Assembly (NCBI GenBank): GCA_936440205.1
Contig: OW387134.1
Location: forward strand, 65,623,427 to 65,687,426
DNA from: Lepidonotus clava
Lineage: Eukaryota; Annelida; Polychaeta; Phyllodocida; Polynoidae
Direction of reading: 5' to 3'
Length of the DNA: 64,000 nt
The notes under the pieces are model-generated. The model searched no databases. It worked only from the letters and a program-made list of their open reading frames with translations, and was not told the DNA's origin. The position numbers were made by a program, and so were the translations under genes. Shown in pieces: positions 31,651 to 42,164 of the stretch; the first letter of the stretch is position 1, and the number at the start of each line of letters is the position of its first letter.

Positions 31651-33770
31651 TATGCCAAGCTTAAGAAACCAATGTTTGAGGGGATTCTCGATTCTGAAGT
31701 CTTACGAAAGCAATTACTAGATTATTATTCTCATTATCAACATTGGAATAATTCATCCATATGTCTCCAAGACCACCGCGGACATGAAGGGTTCAACATC
31801 TGTTTCGGCATTGACAGCAGATAGAAATGAAACACAGTTCCAGTTGTCTATTAGTATGACTCTCTTCGTTTCTCTTTGCCGGCTCCTGAAATCACAATAT
31901 TTGAAATTGGCTAACTTTATGCTTTAGGGCCCATATTTCAAATTTGATATTAATACATAGGATTACACTTGTATTAGTGATAGAATTTCGATTCTATGTC
32001 ATATCAGATTCTTTAAAATTAAAGCTCTTTTATCAGTGGCAGATTTTCAGATTGATATCTATAAAATGGGTGGCGTGAGCCTATATACATACATACATAC
32101 ATACATACATACATACATACATACTTACTTACTTACTTATCCACACAGCCAAACATACAGTCATATATATATGCATACATAAAACCACACAAACATACAC
32201 ACACATACACACAGACATACAATCATACACACAAGCAACCAGACAACAATACAAACATACGTATGCATACATGTATACATTCCATACGTACATGTATACG
32301 TATCTTTATTTAACAACTTTATTTACCCTGGGATGAGTAGGATAAATCCTGTCTTCTCTCATCTCCAGCCATAACTTATCTAATACAAACTACATTTTCG
32401 ATAATCTTCTTTGTATATCCTGCCTTAATGTTTTATTTCTACTACATCACATGATATAATTTTCTTTAAATATTCATGAATTACCAATTCGCAATTCACA
32501 GTTCACAATTCACAATTCATTTTGGGTTCCAAGACCTTAAAATGAGTGATGTGGGTCTGCACTGGAGTTGGCGACATACCTCGAACAACCATATGGTGAT
32601 ACAAGTGATACGGACAGTTAAATCGGAAACAGTCTTGCGGTCCATGCCAGACAAACACCACGTATAATAAGCAGATTTACAAAAGTCCGTTCCGTTGGTT
32701 ATCATTAAATACTTTGCATAAGCTTACACTGCCTTAATCCGTTGGTATGCTGGGATTTAGTCTTTATCAGTCACTCACTGACAGTTGTAGACCCGTGCGT
32801 TTTGTCTGTTGCCATGTTGCAAGAATCCATGGGCGGATCCGCAGACTTTGTAAAAATGTCAAACTTTTCGGGTCGGAGAATTTTGCATTTAAAAGCCGTA
32901 AATCTGCCACTGAGTTGGAACCATTTTGACCTAAAGAAATAAAGATAATAGTTTGATATGAACTGTTTGGCGAGTTTGACAATTATTTCTGGTGTAGGAG
33001 GCCGCGCATTATGTTAACGTTATTTATTGTGACCCAACTGGAAGACCATATGAATACAATGAAGCTGCAATTAACATATTAAAGAAAGAGGGGGAAAGAG
33101 ATAGGGGCAAACTGAAATTATAAACGTTTCATGTGCTACAGGTATTATTATGATATACTCGTTACAAGGGGCTAATATATTCAAACGTTTAAATCTTTGA
33201 CAACCGCCCGTGCAATTCACTCAACCACGGAGAGCCAAAATTCTTAATTTATACCTGCAGTTAATCCTAGATCAGGATGCCATTACGGAAATAACAAGTC
33301 ACAAGGCTTAAGTATAGAAATTTACAATAATCATGGTATAATTTGTGTTTTAAATTGATGGGAAATTATCTATAAATATTTTCTTATTTTGTATCTGTAT
33401 ATATTCAATATCATTCATTCATTACAGCATAGAGGTACATAAGATATGTATGAGTACATGTAGGTTTATAGCAAGTGTTCATTTATTTCTATATATAGTA
33501 CTTGCTGTCACTGTGACTTTGTAGACAGAATCATTCCAAATTAACCTGCAGAAACATCAAATAGGGTAAATGTCCTATCCGTGGTATCGCATTTGGGCGA
33601 AAATTTGCGATCGCGTTTGATCAAAAACAGACCCCTCATATGAAAGGTCATGACCCCGGCCAGCGGAGATAAGACTCAGACAGTCTGGGACGCGAGTGAA
33701 TAAACCCGTAAAACCTCTGATTTATAAATCAGTTTAGGCTTCCCCTTGTCACTTCAAAACCAACTGAATT
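31651..33770. other. Intergenic with microsatellites and one broken MITE
   Basis: No coding exon is supported. It holds an (ATAC)n block, a short TTCACAATTCA-type tandem (32479-32519), and a weak GGGCGGATCC / CTGCCACTG pair (32826-32910) that may be a broken GGATCC-type element. Confidence 0.4.
32083..32135 (+). repeat. (ATAC)n then (TTAC)n microsatellite
   Basis: About ten tandem ATAC/ACAT units followed by four TTAC units. Weaker ACAC/ATAC-rich sequence extends to about 32300. Confidence 0.95.
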
Positions 33771-33774
33771 TCAA

Positions 33775-33920
33775 GGGGCCTTCTATCAAGAATTTACGCG
33801 AATTTTCAATAATGTCAGACGCGCCACACCCCCCCCCCACCTCGGTTAAAGTATACACAGGATGTGTACAGGTAAGTACGCCTATTTGAAAAAGAACTGC
33901 CAGACCCCCCCCCCCCCCAC
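33775..33920. mobile_element. Diverged GGGCCTTC-type element
   Basis: GGGGCCTTCTATCAAGAATT, TACGCGAATTTTCAAT, ACACCCCCCCCCC and GTATACACAGGATGTGTACA follow the internal order of the GGGCCTTCCATTAA family. The right end is replaced by poly-C and AC sequence. Confidence 0.5.
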
Positions 33921-34139
33921 ACACACACACATCATGATGATGACAATAAGGTTTTACACAAACCATACAAACATTAAGTAGAGCAAGGATAAAGATGAAA
34001 ACAATGACCAGATAAACTACCATCTAATAACAATTCATCCATTCACACACATTCACAAACATCAAATAAAAACATGGATAAAGAAAAAAATGACCAAATT
34101 AATCATAAATCCCATAATATACGGTGGACGCGGTCAGGC

Positions 34140-34230
34140 GGCCATTGGTCAGTGAATGATGACGTCACGGCCCGCCCACAGGTCCACCCAGCGTCCGTAT
34201 ATAAGGCCAGGTGGACGCTTGACCACTCAC
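34140..34230 (+). promoter_or_regulatory. Promoter of the beta-trefoil lectin gene
   Basis: An inverted CCAAT box (ATTGG at about 34144), a palindromic CRE (TGACGTCA, 34160-34167) and a TATA box (TATATAA, 34198-34204) lie in the normal order and spacing. A start site is expected about 28 bases after TATA, near CTCAC at 34226-34230. A short leader ending in a GTAAGT donor follows. The arrangement points to a regulated, cAMP/stress-type promoter. That inference is from motifs only. Confidence 0.7.
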
Positions 34231-34247
34231 CTGACGACTCCAGCCAA
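34226..34247 (+). other. Untranslated exon 1 of the lectin gene (predicted)
   Basis: The sequence between the predicted start site and the donor CCAA|GTAAGT is about 22 bases with no ATG. The first coding exon (39431) starts one base before its ATG at a clean acceptor, so an upstream untranslated exon is required. This is the only nearby candidate with TATA and donor in register. Confidence 0.6.
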
Positions 34248-34249
34248 GT

Positions 34250-35190
34250 AAGTACCACCGGCCACCATAGGTTTCTAACTTTACGAATTGTTGTTATCAT
34301 GTTTGCAGTTTTCATCCTTCATGTTATTCAAAAGGTGTCACCATGTACAACGCTCATTGGGATCTTATATGTACATATAAGTAGTTATTCAACTTTATGA
34401 AAAAGTGAAAAACTATCATATTTGTAATTATTTAACTTTGACGACATGTAAAGTAAGAAACACCAGCGCTCCTTTGTTTCACCCTTAGCACAGTGTTGTT
34501 ATGGTGCCTCCAGTTTTCATCTTTCACGTCACTAAGAAAGCATCAACGTACACGTATAACGGACATTTGTTTATTTCATCATAAGTTTTTACATTGGGTA
34601 TTTCACTTTGTAAAAAGGTGAAAAAAAGCTTGAAAATTGATAGTAATTTAACTTTTCAAAAGTGGGACTTTAGTTGAAATTTTGAGAAGGTTACATGATG
34701 TTTTATATCTTTTGTATACGGTTAGCTCAATTTACTATATTTTAACGTTCGATTCCTCGGATGTAGATTAGGTTTTTTCTTTCTCTGAAATATCTTACTT
34801 ATAGGAATGCAAAAGGTATCAACGATAGTTTAGCCTGTTATTTCATGATATTCTGGTCATTTTGATGCATTTTAATTCTCTATTGAAATCAAATAGCACT
34901 GGTCGCTTCTTCGCATACTATCAGTAACACTTGAGAGTTTGTGGATTATCACATTCCCCGCTTTGACATGTGTATTTGTTGGATCCTTGAAGAAATACGG
35001 CCAGGGTTTGATACAGGGATTACAATTTGATTTTTCACTCGTTGCCGTGGTTACTTCCATCGGGATCATAATATCATCGTATATGGTTGGAGAAATCAGG
35101 GGTGATATAACACGTGCCAATAGTTTTTATCTCCAATTCAAATAGCATCTCATTTGCGTATCACATGCAAGCGACAGCCTTTGATGATTC
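34250..35190. other. Lectin intron 1, first part
   Basis: Two loosely similar stretches occur at about 34276-34400 and 34490-34620: GTTTGCAGTTTTCATCCTTC against CTCCAGTTTTCATCTTTCAC, then TTCA(A/C)TTT.TGAAAAAGTGAAAAA. They suggest an old direct duplication. A membrane-like open frame at 34939-35145 has no recognisable family and no splice signals. Confidence 0.4.
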
Positions 35191-35195
35191 TTAAC

Positions 35196-35345
35196 ACTGG
35201 TGGATCCAGCTTTTGGAAATCGTGTGGGCGTGCTAATAGAAAGAGGGAGAGGCGCATCCCATATTTTCCAGAAATTAACATTGAAAAACATCGAAATTTG
35301 GCCACAACAAAAACAATGATTTGTTTCTCTAATTTCGCCACTGCT
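35196..35345. mobile_element. Short element with GGTGGATCCAGC / GCCACTG ends
   Basis: Left end CACTGGTGGATCCAGC pairs with the reversed right end GCAGTGGCGAAATTAG over the CAGTGGNG core. About 150 bp. A second lone end (GGACGGATCCAG) lies at 35506. Confidence 0.5.
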
Positions 35346-36072
35346 TAACTTTACATTAATCCCATGCAATATGTGTGATATTGGAGCACACGCACCACAC
35401 ATTCATGTAGTATTAAGTGGACAAGTTGAGAGATTTGTATTCTGTATTTTCACATTTCATAAGCAGATAAACTGATACTCCGTCTTCATGTACATATGGA
35501 CAAGGACGGATCCAGAAATTGAAAAAAGCGTATGTTGGTGGGCTGCGCACTTCCAGTGGGTGGCAGATCGGTTATAATACGGCGTGTCAGATACGGCGTG
35601 ATAACCAGGAAATTCCCAGCTTATCTGGGATTATTACCTAATCCTCCTACACTCCTAATCTCTCCCTATCAGGAGCAAACAGGTCCCTGGGCCCTCTGGC
35701 AGCGCCCAGCCCCTCACCGGTCTAGGGGTAATACGCCGAGCATACTTTGGTTAGCGTATGGTCAGTTTGCCCTTGGGATAAGACAATCAGGTGTTATCGG
35801 CCCAAGGTTAATCTGCCCTGCAGGTAGACAGGTAGACGCCGCATCCGCTTGACCACAGGTCAAACCGTTAATTTACAGCGTTTTTCATTCGAATTTACAA
35901 ATCCTTGCAATTTAGAAATAAGCACTATGAAATGTGGGTTATTTCTAATAGCAATGTCTGCATGCAATGCTTGCCTCCCAATGCCCTTTTTCATGAGTTG
36001 TTGATAGCCGGGAAGATCTAAATGGATATAATGCTCCGAATTTCATGGCGGGGAAAATTAAACATTCAAGCG

Positions 36073-36590
36073 TCTAAAGCCCCGGCCACACTGCACGACT
36101 CAACTCAACTCGACGGTCTAGTTGAGTTCAGTTGGGCTCAGTCTTAGAGTGTGGCATAGGTCTACGACTCCAGTCTTAGTGTTTTCCACGACAGTTGAGT
36201 TGAGTCTTAGATCTTGAGATGTCAAAGATGTAAAGCCCCGGCCACACTGCCCAACTGACCTCAACTCGACAGTCGTAGTCTGGAGGGCGCCAATTACCCC
36301 CGACAGTTTAGTCTTAGCCAAGAAACTCTACCATGCCATAGGATGCGACTCGACTGTCTTGGCCTGAGGGCTATGTGTTATATATAGTAATCTAATGCAC
36401 ACCCCCCTAAGACCCAACGATCCAGTCGTACATCTTCTACTTCTCTAGATCTAAGACTCAACTCAACTGTCGTGGAAAACACTAAGACTCCAGTCGTAAA
36501 CCTATGCCACACTTTGAGACTGACCCCAACTCAGCTCAACTCGACAGTTGAGTTGAGTTGAGTCGTGCAGTGTGGCCGGGGCTTTAGACT
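36073..36590. mobile_element. Fold-back TIR element with GACTCAACTCAACT words, containing a nested relative
   Basis: The left end TAAAGCCCCGGCCACACTGC continues into CACGACTCAACTC. It is the exact reverse complement of the right end over at least 30 bases, and weaker pairing runs far inward (TTTTCCACGACAGTTGAG against CTCAACTGTCGTGGAAAA). A second AAAGCCCCGGCCACACTG start lies at about 36232. Its inner part (GGCGCCAATTACCCCCGAC) matches the reverse complement of 37320-37500. Confidence 0.85.
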
Positions 36591-36602
36591 GGACTGTCGA
36601 GT

Positions 36603-36860
36603 CTTAAGCCCCGGCCACACTACACGACTCAACTCAACTCAACAGTTGAGTTGAGTTGAGTTGGGGTCAGTCTTACAGTGTGGCCGGCACCTAAGACTGG
36701 AGTCTTAAGGTTTTCCACGACAGTTGAGTTGAGTCTTAGATCTTGAGATGTTGAAGATGTAAGACTCACTGTCGTGGACAGTCTTAGGGAGTTGGCCCCA
36801 GTCCTAGTGTGTGGCATAGCTTGCAACTCAACTCAACTCGACTGGACAGTCTTATATACC
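36603..36860. mobile_element. Second fold-back element of the same family
   Basis: Starts TTAAGCCCCGGCCACACTAC. It has CAACTCAACAGTTGAGTTGA palindromic words, a TTTTCCACGACAGTTGAG segment like its neighbour, and ends with CAACTCAACTCAACTCGACT. It abuts the first element with only about 12 bases between. Confidence 0.7.
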
Positions 36861-37179
36861 ATTTACAGACTAATTGCGCTTATAATAACAGTTCTATACA
36901 GGCAAGTCTATAAGGGTATTTAGAGACACTGCCCAATCAAATCAAGGGGATAGTTGTTTAGGGGGCAATCACATTTTGTTCTTGACTTCCAAAAAATGTT
37001 GAAATTTAATTCGTATTAATCCACTCATTCAAAATACAGGCTTATGATTCGCCATAGCTATTATATAGGGACCCATGAGTTGTAAAATCTGTAATACATA
37101 TCTGTAAAATCTGAATTTTGTTGGAGTTTTGGTTAAGTAAATCTTCTAAATAATATAACAGAATCACTATTTAATATAT

Positions 37180-37507
37180 AACTAACTACAACTGGCTAAG
37201 ACTATCTAGTCATATAGTGTGGCAAGGCTGATATTTTTCTCTAAGACTGAACTGTCTTCACTTCTAAAGTCCCGACTAGCTACGACAGTTGAGTTGAGTT
37301 GGGCCTTGTAGTGTGGCCGGGCCTTTAGGGGGGTGTACAGTAGATATGCTTATCTACCATATAGCCTTCAGACTAGGACTGTCGAGTTGTACCCTATGGC
37401 ATGGTTGAGTTTTTTTGCTAAGACTAATCCGTCGGGGTATAATGGCGCCGTCATGTCTGCGACGGTCGAGTTGAGTTGAGTTGGTAAGTGTGGCCGGGCC
37501 TTAAGGC
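37180..37507. mobile_element. Third and fourth fold-back elements of the family
   Basis: One part (about 37180-37327) ends GTAGTGTGGCCGGGCCTTTA. Another (37328-37507) ends TAAGTGTGGCCGGGCCTTAA and contains GGGGTATAATGGCGCCGTCA, the inverse of the nested copy at 36232-36410. About 330 bases of unrelated AT-rich sequence separate this from the first pair. Confidence 0.65.
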
Positions 37508-37611
37508 TTTTAACATCCGACGAGAGTTCCCTCAATTAACAGTTAGATTGTAACAGGCTGTTTAAGAGAACGATGTTATCCTCTAACGACTGAAAAAACA
37601 AGTAACTGCGT

Positions 37612-37710
37612 TTCATCCTAGTCTCTATGGCAACCAGAGCGGGCCTCACCTGGTGAAGGACAGGTGGCGGCACCTGATTGGCCAAACAAGTATCACGTGA
37701 CGTGGCTTAT
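37612..37710 (+). promoter_or_regulatory. Possible intronic regulatory cluster
   Basis: In about 100 bases there is a half X-box-like CTATGGCAACC (RFX type), CACCTG / CAGGTG E-boxes, GATTGGCC (CCAAT inverted) and ATCACGTGACG (CACGTG E-box with a CRE-like end). The cluster lies in lectin intron 1 and is not part of a recognised repeat. It could be an enhancer or alternative promoter. Motif clustering alone is weak evidence. Confidence 0.3.
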
Positions 37711-37719
37711 CTCATTACC

Positions 37720-38765
37720 TACCATCATAGCTGACATACTCCTTTCTCGATTCAGATTCCCTTGTATTCCATGATTACTTGGTTATCAGAAGCGACCAGG
37801 GAGTATACATAGCTGCTAGGTACTAAGATTATGTAAATTACTGACAAAGTAGTTTAAATTTATTGAGAAAACTAACACACATGTTTACAGGTAATGGGAC
37901 AGAAACACATCAGAGTCATAGAGAATATTCAGACAGATGCCACTTAATGCCTTCCCTTGACAGCTGTGTCCCCCATTCGTTTGTCGAAAAGGACACAGTT
38001 CTGATGATAAGGTAGAGCACTGGGAACATCCTTATCAACTCAAAACAATTAAAATGATAATGGTCTCTGCCTGATTCCTATGAATTGTTATGTGTGATGT
38101 TTCTAGTTATTAATTCTGGGCACAATTCCGGGGTACAATTCTACTCTATACGTTTTGTAGTCTTCATTTATGTACCATTTTATCAGCCTTCTCGTCAGTA
38201 TTGAAGATATTATGTAACGCTTCGTTTGTTAGTCGCCACGCTATCTGTGGTGGCTGTGAGCGATAAAGGAGGTTTAGAGCCTAGATCCTGGGCCCCACAT
38301 AGCATTGACACGACGTGATTCACGATGCCCACATTGGTATATATTACCGTGATAGGGTTTATCATCATATTACCTCCTATCTTACGCATATTTACACACA
38401 TTCCTATCGTTCATAGGTAGATCGCATAGGTACCTAGAAAATCGTCGAGTTTAATATAAAAACTGCTGTGATCCAAAAGGGAAAACAATAAAACTTATGT
38501 CAAAGTATTTTTTTTCTTTGGAAAGCATAAAGGTGTATCGCGTTATAGATGGTATAATCAAGATAAATAATATCGGGGTTTCATTGGCGAGACAGGTCTG
38601 TGAATAGTAGCATTGTTTCCTATTGACCATGGACTGTGCACTCATAGTCATAACATGACATCATGACGATAACCAAAACCTGGTCACAGATTTAAATCTG
38701 CAAAGGTCTATTTCAAATTTTATGATTATACTTCACAATGTCTCTATCCCCTTTGCAGTTGGCCT
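37720..38765. other. Lectin intron 1, no element recognised
   Basis: No coding exon, paired ends or tandem repeats are seen. A (T)n tract lies near 38509. Confidence 0.4.
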
Positions 38766-38768
38766 ACC

Positions 38769-38788
38769 GGGGGGGGGGGGGGGGGGGG
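38769..38788 (+). repeat. Poly-G tract
   Basis: A run of 20 G directly at the left end of a TIR element. Comparable runs lie at about 2683, 5051, 16428, 23100, 51726 and 58060. Confidence 0.95.
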
Positions 38789-39147
38789 TTACTACCCACT
38801 GCCAAACTACCGCCCCAACGTTTTGTGACTTACCGTTCCTAAATTTTAGTTGACCACCCCTTTTTGGAGGGTTTGCAGATCAGTGCACTCTAAAATCAGG
38901 GGATCTCAATACCATGAAACGGGGGCAAATCACCAAAATGTCTTAGGAAAACTGCTGATAATATAGGTATAAGATTTTTGTATGGGATAATTAAAAGTCA
39001 TATATTAGGCTAGGTATTGATTACCCATTAATGTTTTTTTTGTAGAAGTAGTTCACCACCCCCTCTTTTTGCCTTAAAGGTGGCTGACCATCCCTCAATT
39101 TTGACAATCACTTCCCCCGCTATGCGGGTCTGTTTGGCAGTAGGTAC
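38787..39147. mobile_element. TIR element, copy B of the 21100-21458 family
   Basis: Left end GGTTACTACCCACTGCCAAA pairs with the reversed right end GTGTACCTACTGCCAAACAG. Internal words align with the copy at 21100: TTTTAGTTGACCACCCCTT, GTTTGCAGATCA, CTCAATACCATGAA and TCTTAGGAAA. It lacks the AC tract and keeps a GTTCACCACCCCC-rich right half. About 361 bp. Confidence 0.78.
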
Positions 39148-39159
39148 ACTTTTGAGAAC

Positions 39160-39430
39160 CAAGTGCCCCAACCCCCAACCCCTCCGGGAGGCCTACCTAC
39201 TCCAACAAGCTTCTATAAGCTTTACCAGTCAGACTACTGATTTATATTACAATTCTGTTGATTTTCATTGCAGCATGTCTCCCTCACTCAGGTTTCTATA
39301 AGCTTTACACATCAGCCTAATGATTCATGTAACAATTCCTTTAATTTCCCTTGCAGCATGCCTACTTACGTCAGAAAACTTTACCAGTCAGACTAATAAC
39401 CTATATCACAATTCCTTTAATTCCTTGCAG
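39160..39430 (+). repeat. Tandem copies of the lectin exon 2 acceptor region
   Basis: The segment CTTTACCAGTCAGACTA.TGA, TATAACAATTC, then TTGCAGCATG occurs about three times (ending near 39277, 39359 and 39433) with a period of about 80 bases. Only the last copy leads into an open coding exon. Each copy retains a usable acceptor with an AG just before CATG. Confidence 0.6.
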
Positions 39431-39624
39431 CATGCCTACCTACTTCAGCATCGCCTCTGCCCTGAACGGCTACGTCCTGGACGTGGAGGGTGCTCGTGCC
39501 GAGCCCGGTACACGTGTACTCACGTGGACCCCCAATAACCAGGACAACCAGCTCTGGTTCCAGGACATCTACGCCGGGGTCATCAGGTCCAAGCTCAACC
39601 ACGACTACGTGCTCGACTTCGACG
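39431..39624 (+). CDS. Two-domain beta-trefoil (ricin-B-type) lectin, coding exon 1
   Basis: The gene encodes a 258-residue lectin of two ricin-B-like beta-trefoils and no catalytic part (residues 1-130 and 131-258). ATG at 39432 follows the acceptor CCTTGCAG. This exon gives residues 1-64: MPTYFSIASALNGYVLDVEG, TRVLTWTPNNQDNQLWFQ with a QxW-type motif (Gln40-Leu-Trp42), and SKLNHDYVLDFD. Beta-trefoils of this type bind galactose or other sugars. There is no signal peptide, so it is either cytosolic or released by a non-classical route. The domain layout is like the earthworm 29 kDa lectin. The donor GACG|GTCAGT is phase 1. The five coding segments sum to 777 bases including the stop, exactly in frame. 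Confidence 0.93.
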
Positions 39625-39711
39625 GTCAGTATATACTCCCTTTTCCCGAGTCTGCGCAGTGGTTTATAAGTCACAAAATGTGAACATCCTGAATTTCTCC
39701 CTACATGGATA

Positions 39712-40042
39712 GCTGAATTACAGTATTTTAAATACCTGCAGGCTAATTTGCACTGATTTTGTCGCCAAAATCTGTGGAAAAACTATAGAAAATAAGCAAA
39801 TAATTGTCATATATCCGTCTACAATGGATGAATTGTCAAGCTACTCAGGAAATTTTAGTGGAAATGGATACTAATTTAAAAAATAATGATGACTAGTTTT
39901 TCACAATATTAATCTACAAATAATGATACAATTCATGAAAAATCCTATGCTAAAGCCTTGGGTCTTGTCAACATATTACCCAGCATGCACCCTGTTTTAG
40001 GCTAACCTGCAGGTAAAACTCAGGAGAATGGCTATCCGTGGT
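39712..40042. mobile_element. TIR element, ACCACGGATAGC family, copy 2
   Basis: Left CTACATGGATAGCTGAATT and right GGCTATCCGTGGTC pair. ACCTGCAGGCTAATTTGCAC, AAAAACTATAGAAAAT and ACATATTACCCAGCATGCA align with 30810-31163. It is inserted in lectin intron 2. Confidence 0.75.
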
Positions 40043-40556
40043 CGGGCACCCGGCTTAGGCAGTTCCATTCCAAAATACAATAAAATCCTCCCTCTGAGGA
40101 CTGCGAAGGGTTTATACTTATGAACTATGTCTGCAAAGTGTCCACTGCCATGAATTGATGTATATAATTATGAATATCTGCTCAGTGATCGTTATGTGGA
40201 CAGATTTGGCTAATTCCCTCTATTTTTCCTTATTCATTACACTGATATGTAATATAGAATATACCAGCATTGATTATAACATTATTTCAATATAACATAT
40301 TAGCTCTGACTCAGTCATTGATTCAATAATAGCTAGAACTAAGGCGGTTAGGGTTTTGATATAAGTACATGTAGTGCAAACTCATCCTAAGTTAAGAATG
40401 TGGACCGGTGTGTTATTATCATCATGCGATTTTTTTAGAATATTCTGTAAAGGTTATTATAAGCCACCAACACAATGGCAGCTTAGCAGTCAATACAGTT
40501 GCCATTCTTTTATGCTTTCCAAGTAGCATAGATTTTTTTTTTTTAGAAAATGATCT

Positions 40557-40762
40557 AAAGCCTCATACCCACTATGCGATTTCCCTGGCAACTGGTGATG
40601 GGTGACTGGCAGAATCACCGTAAAAAATCGTTACGGATTCAGATCACCAGTCAGTATGTAATATTGGAATGTACACTTTTGATATGAATCGCTGCTAAAG
40701 TCGGTCGATTATCCTGATAGAATAGCCGACTATGTCAAAATCGCTTAGTGGGTATGGGGCTT
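40557..40762. mobile_element. Short TIR element, CCCACTATGCGATT family
   Basis: Left end AAAGCCTCATACCCACTATG pairs with the reversed right end AAGCCCCATACCCACTAAGC, and both continue GCGATTT. Internal words GATCACCAGTCA / TGACTGGCAGAATCACC repeat. It is in lectin intron 2. Confidence 0.8.
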
Positions 40763-40923
40763 AAGTTCCTTAAAAACCATTTGCTCAGTTCGGAGAAATG
40801 GCGTATTTCCATTGTCACCGACCTAAAACTAGGTATTATAATCAATAAATGACATGTCAAACTAAGGCACTGCTAAATATCTTTCTGACTATACTAAAAT
40901 GTGTCCCCTTATTATTCCTAAAG

Positions 40924-41021
40924 ATGGAGACCTTGTGATCAACCCGTACAACCCCGGCAGCTCGGAGCAGCAGATGATCTGTGGTGAGGACCGCGTGCAC
41001 CAGCTCAACAACCCCACCAAG
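40924..41021 (+). CDS. Beta-trefoil lectin, coding exon 2
   Basis: Residues 65-97: DGDLVINPYNPGSSEQQ, MICGEDRVHQLNNPTK. This is the second subdomain of trefoil 1. It matches by position the GDLVMSPFDQNNPNQGF segment of trefoil 2, which also begins just after a phase-1 intron. The acceptor is CCTAAAG (weak pyrimidine tract) and the donor AAG|GTAAGG. Confidence 0.92.
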
Positions 41022-41248
41022 GTAAGGAATACACCCTTCTCACGCGTCTGCGCACTGCACCCTCCCTTTAACCCTGACAGACTTCAGGATCTCAACGGTG
41101 GTTAAAAAGTGGTTAAATAATATGTCTGAATTATTTTAATGACCTTGGAAGGGCAATAAGAATATTTCGGACATACTGATAAATGCAGGATTCACTGCAG
41201 TACTTGGAAACTTAAGGTCCCTGGTGTTTTACCAAAACTGAAATAATA

Positions 41249-41401
41249 CCAGGGGCGCATCCAGGAATTCTAGGAAGAGGGCAGCTATAGCAAAAACACC
41301 CCAACTGGGGACGCCAATTTTATATAAAATATTGACCCCCACCCCCACCCCCCAAAAAATAAACGCCCCATGCGCCCTCCCCCTTAATGGATCCGTCCCT
41401 T
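41249..41401. mobile_element. Short TIR element, GGGGCGCATCCAGG family
   Basis: Left end CCAGGGGCGCATCCAGGAAT pairs with right end AATGGATCCGTCCCT. The inside includes a C-rich right arm. It is inserted in lectin intron 3. Confidence 0.65.
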
Positions 41402-41483
41402 CATACCATAATAAATTCCCATTGGAATGCCAAGCGCATGCCACATGTACATTCAATGTGATAACGTAATGACGTGTTTTCAG

Positions 41484-41581
41484 GTTATCGATGTTGCCGA
41501 CAGTGACGACGGAGAGGGAGCCCGCGTCTGTCTGTGGGACTACAACGGAGGCAACAACCAGGTCTTCAGCTTCAACTACCA
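41484..41581 (+). CDS. Beta-trefoil lectin, coding exon 3
   Basis: Residues 98-130: VIDVADSDDGEGARVCLWDY, NGGNNQVFSFNY. This is the third subdomain of trefoil 1, with a VIDVAD...ARVCLWDYNGGNNQ pattern typical of the gamma repeat. The QxW position reads Q-V-F. The acceptor is TTTTCAG and the donor ACCA|GTACGT, which splits Gln130. Confidence 0.92.
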
Positions 41582-41589
41582 GTACGTAC

Positions 41590-42160
41590 TCAGATCAGCA
41601 TACATTTTTTTTGGAAAAAAAATTATCTCCCTGGTCCTATGGGTTTACAAAGATATAATTAAAATAGTCTACATATCAAATCCTCAGGTTTGCCAGCCAA
41701 TCAAAATGTTGTATTTCAAAGTAAAATAGGGTTGGACATTATGGGATGGGCTGACTATGGGGAAAGGGCAAATTCATAGGGCTGCATTTGAAAATGTTAA
41801 GCAGATCAGTCAACCATATTGGTTTGGTTAATTTTGTATTATGCAGCATTCTCTCGGGAATAGGCACAAGGGCAATATTGAAAGTACGCTATTTGGTAAA
41901 CTTTAAATGTTCGTATAAACTGGGATGGGCCTATTTCAAATATTGCTTAAATCTCACGTCCTTGTATCGTACCAGGAAGCTTAACCCAGTATTGGGTACC
42001 CACATCCAATGGACAATTTCTATGTTACATTAGTAGTCGTTTAAACTACACTACAGCCCTTTTGGTCACCCGCATTAACCTTTATATCTAAATTGTTTTA
42101 CTAGTTGAAAATAGATACCCATTTTGTATCATTATCTCAATAACCCAATTATAACCCCTC
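41590..42160. other. Lectin intron 4, unique part
   Basis: No element or exon is seen before the duplicated exon-start copies begin. Confidence 0.4.
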
Positions 42161-42164
42161 AGTC

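Noticed and set aside
34939-35145. 68-codon membrane-like frame in the lectin intron
   Set aside because: No homologue recognised, no splice signals at suitable places, and it ends in a region next to a MITE.
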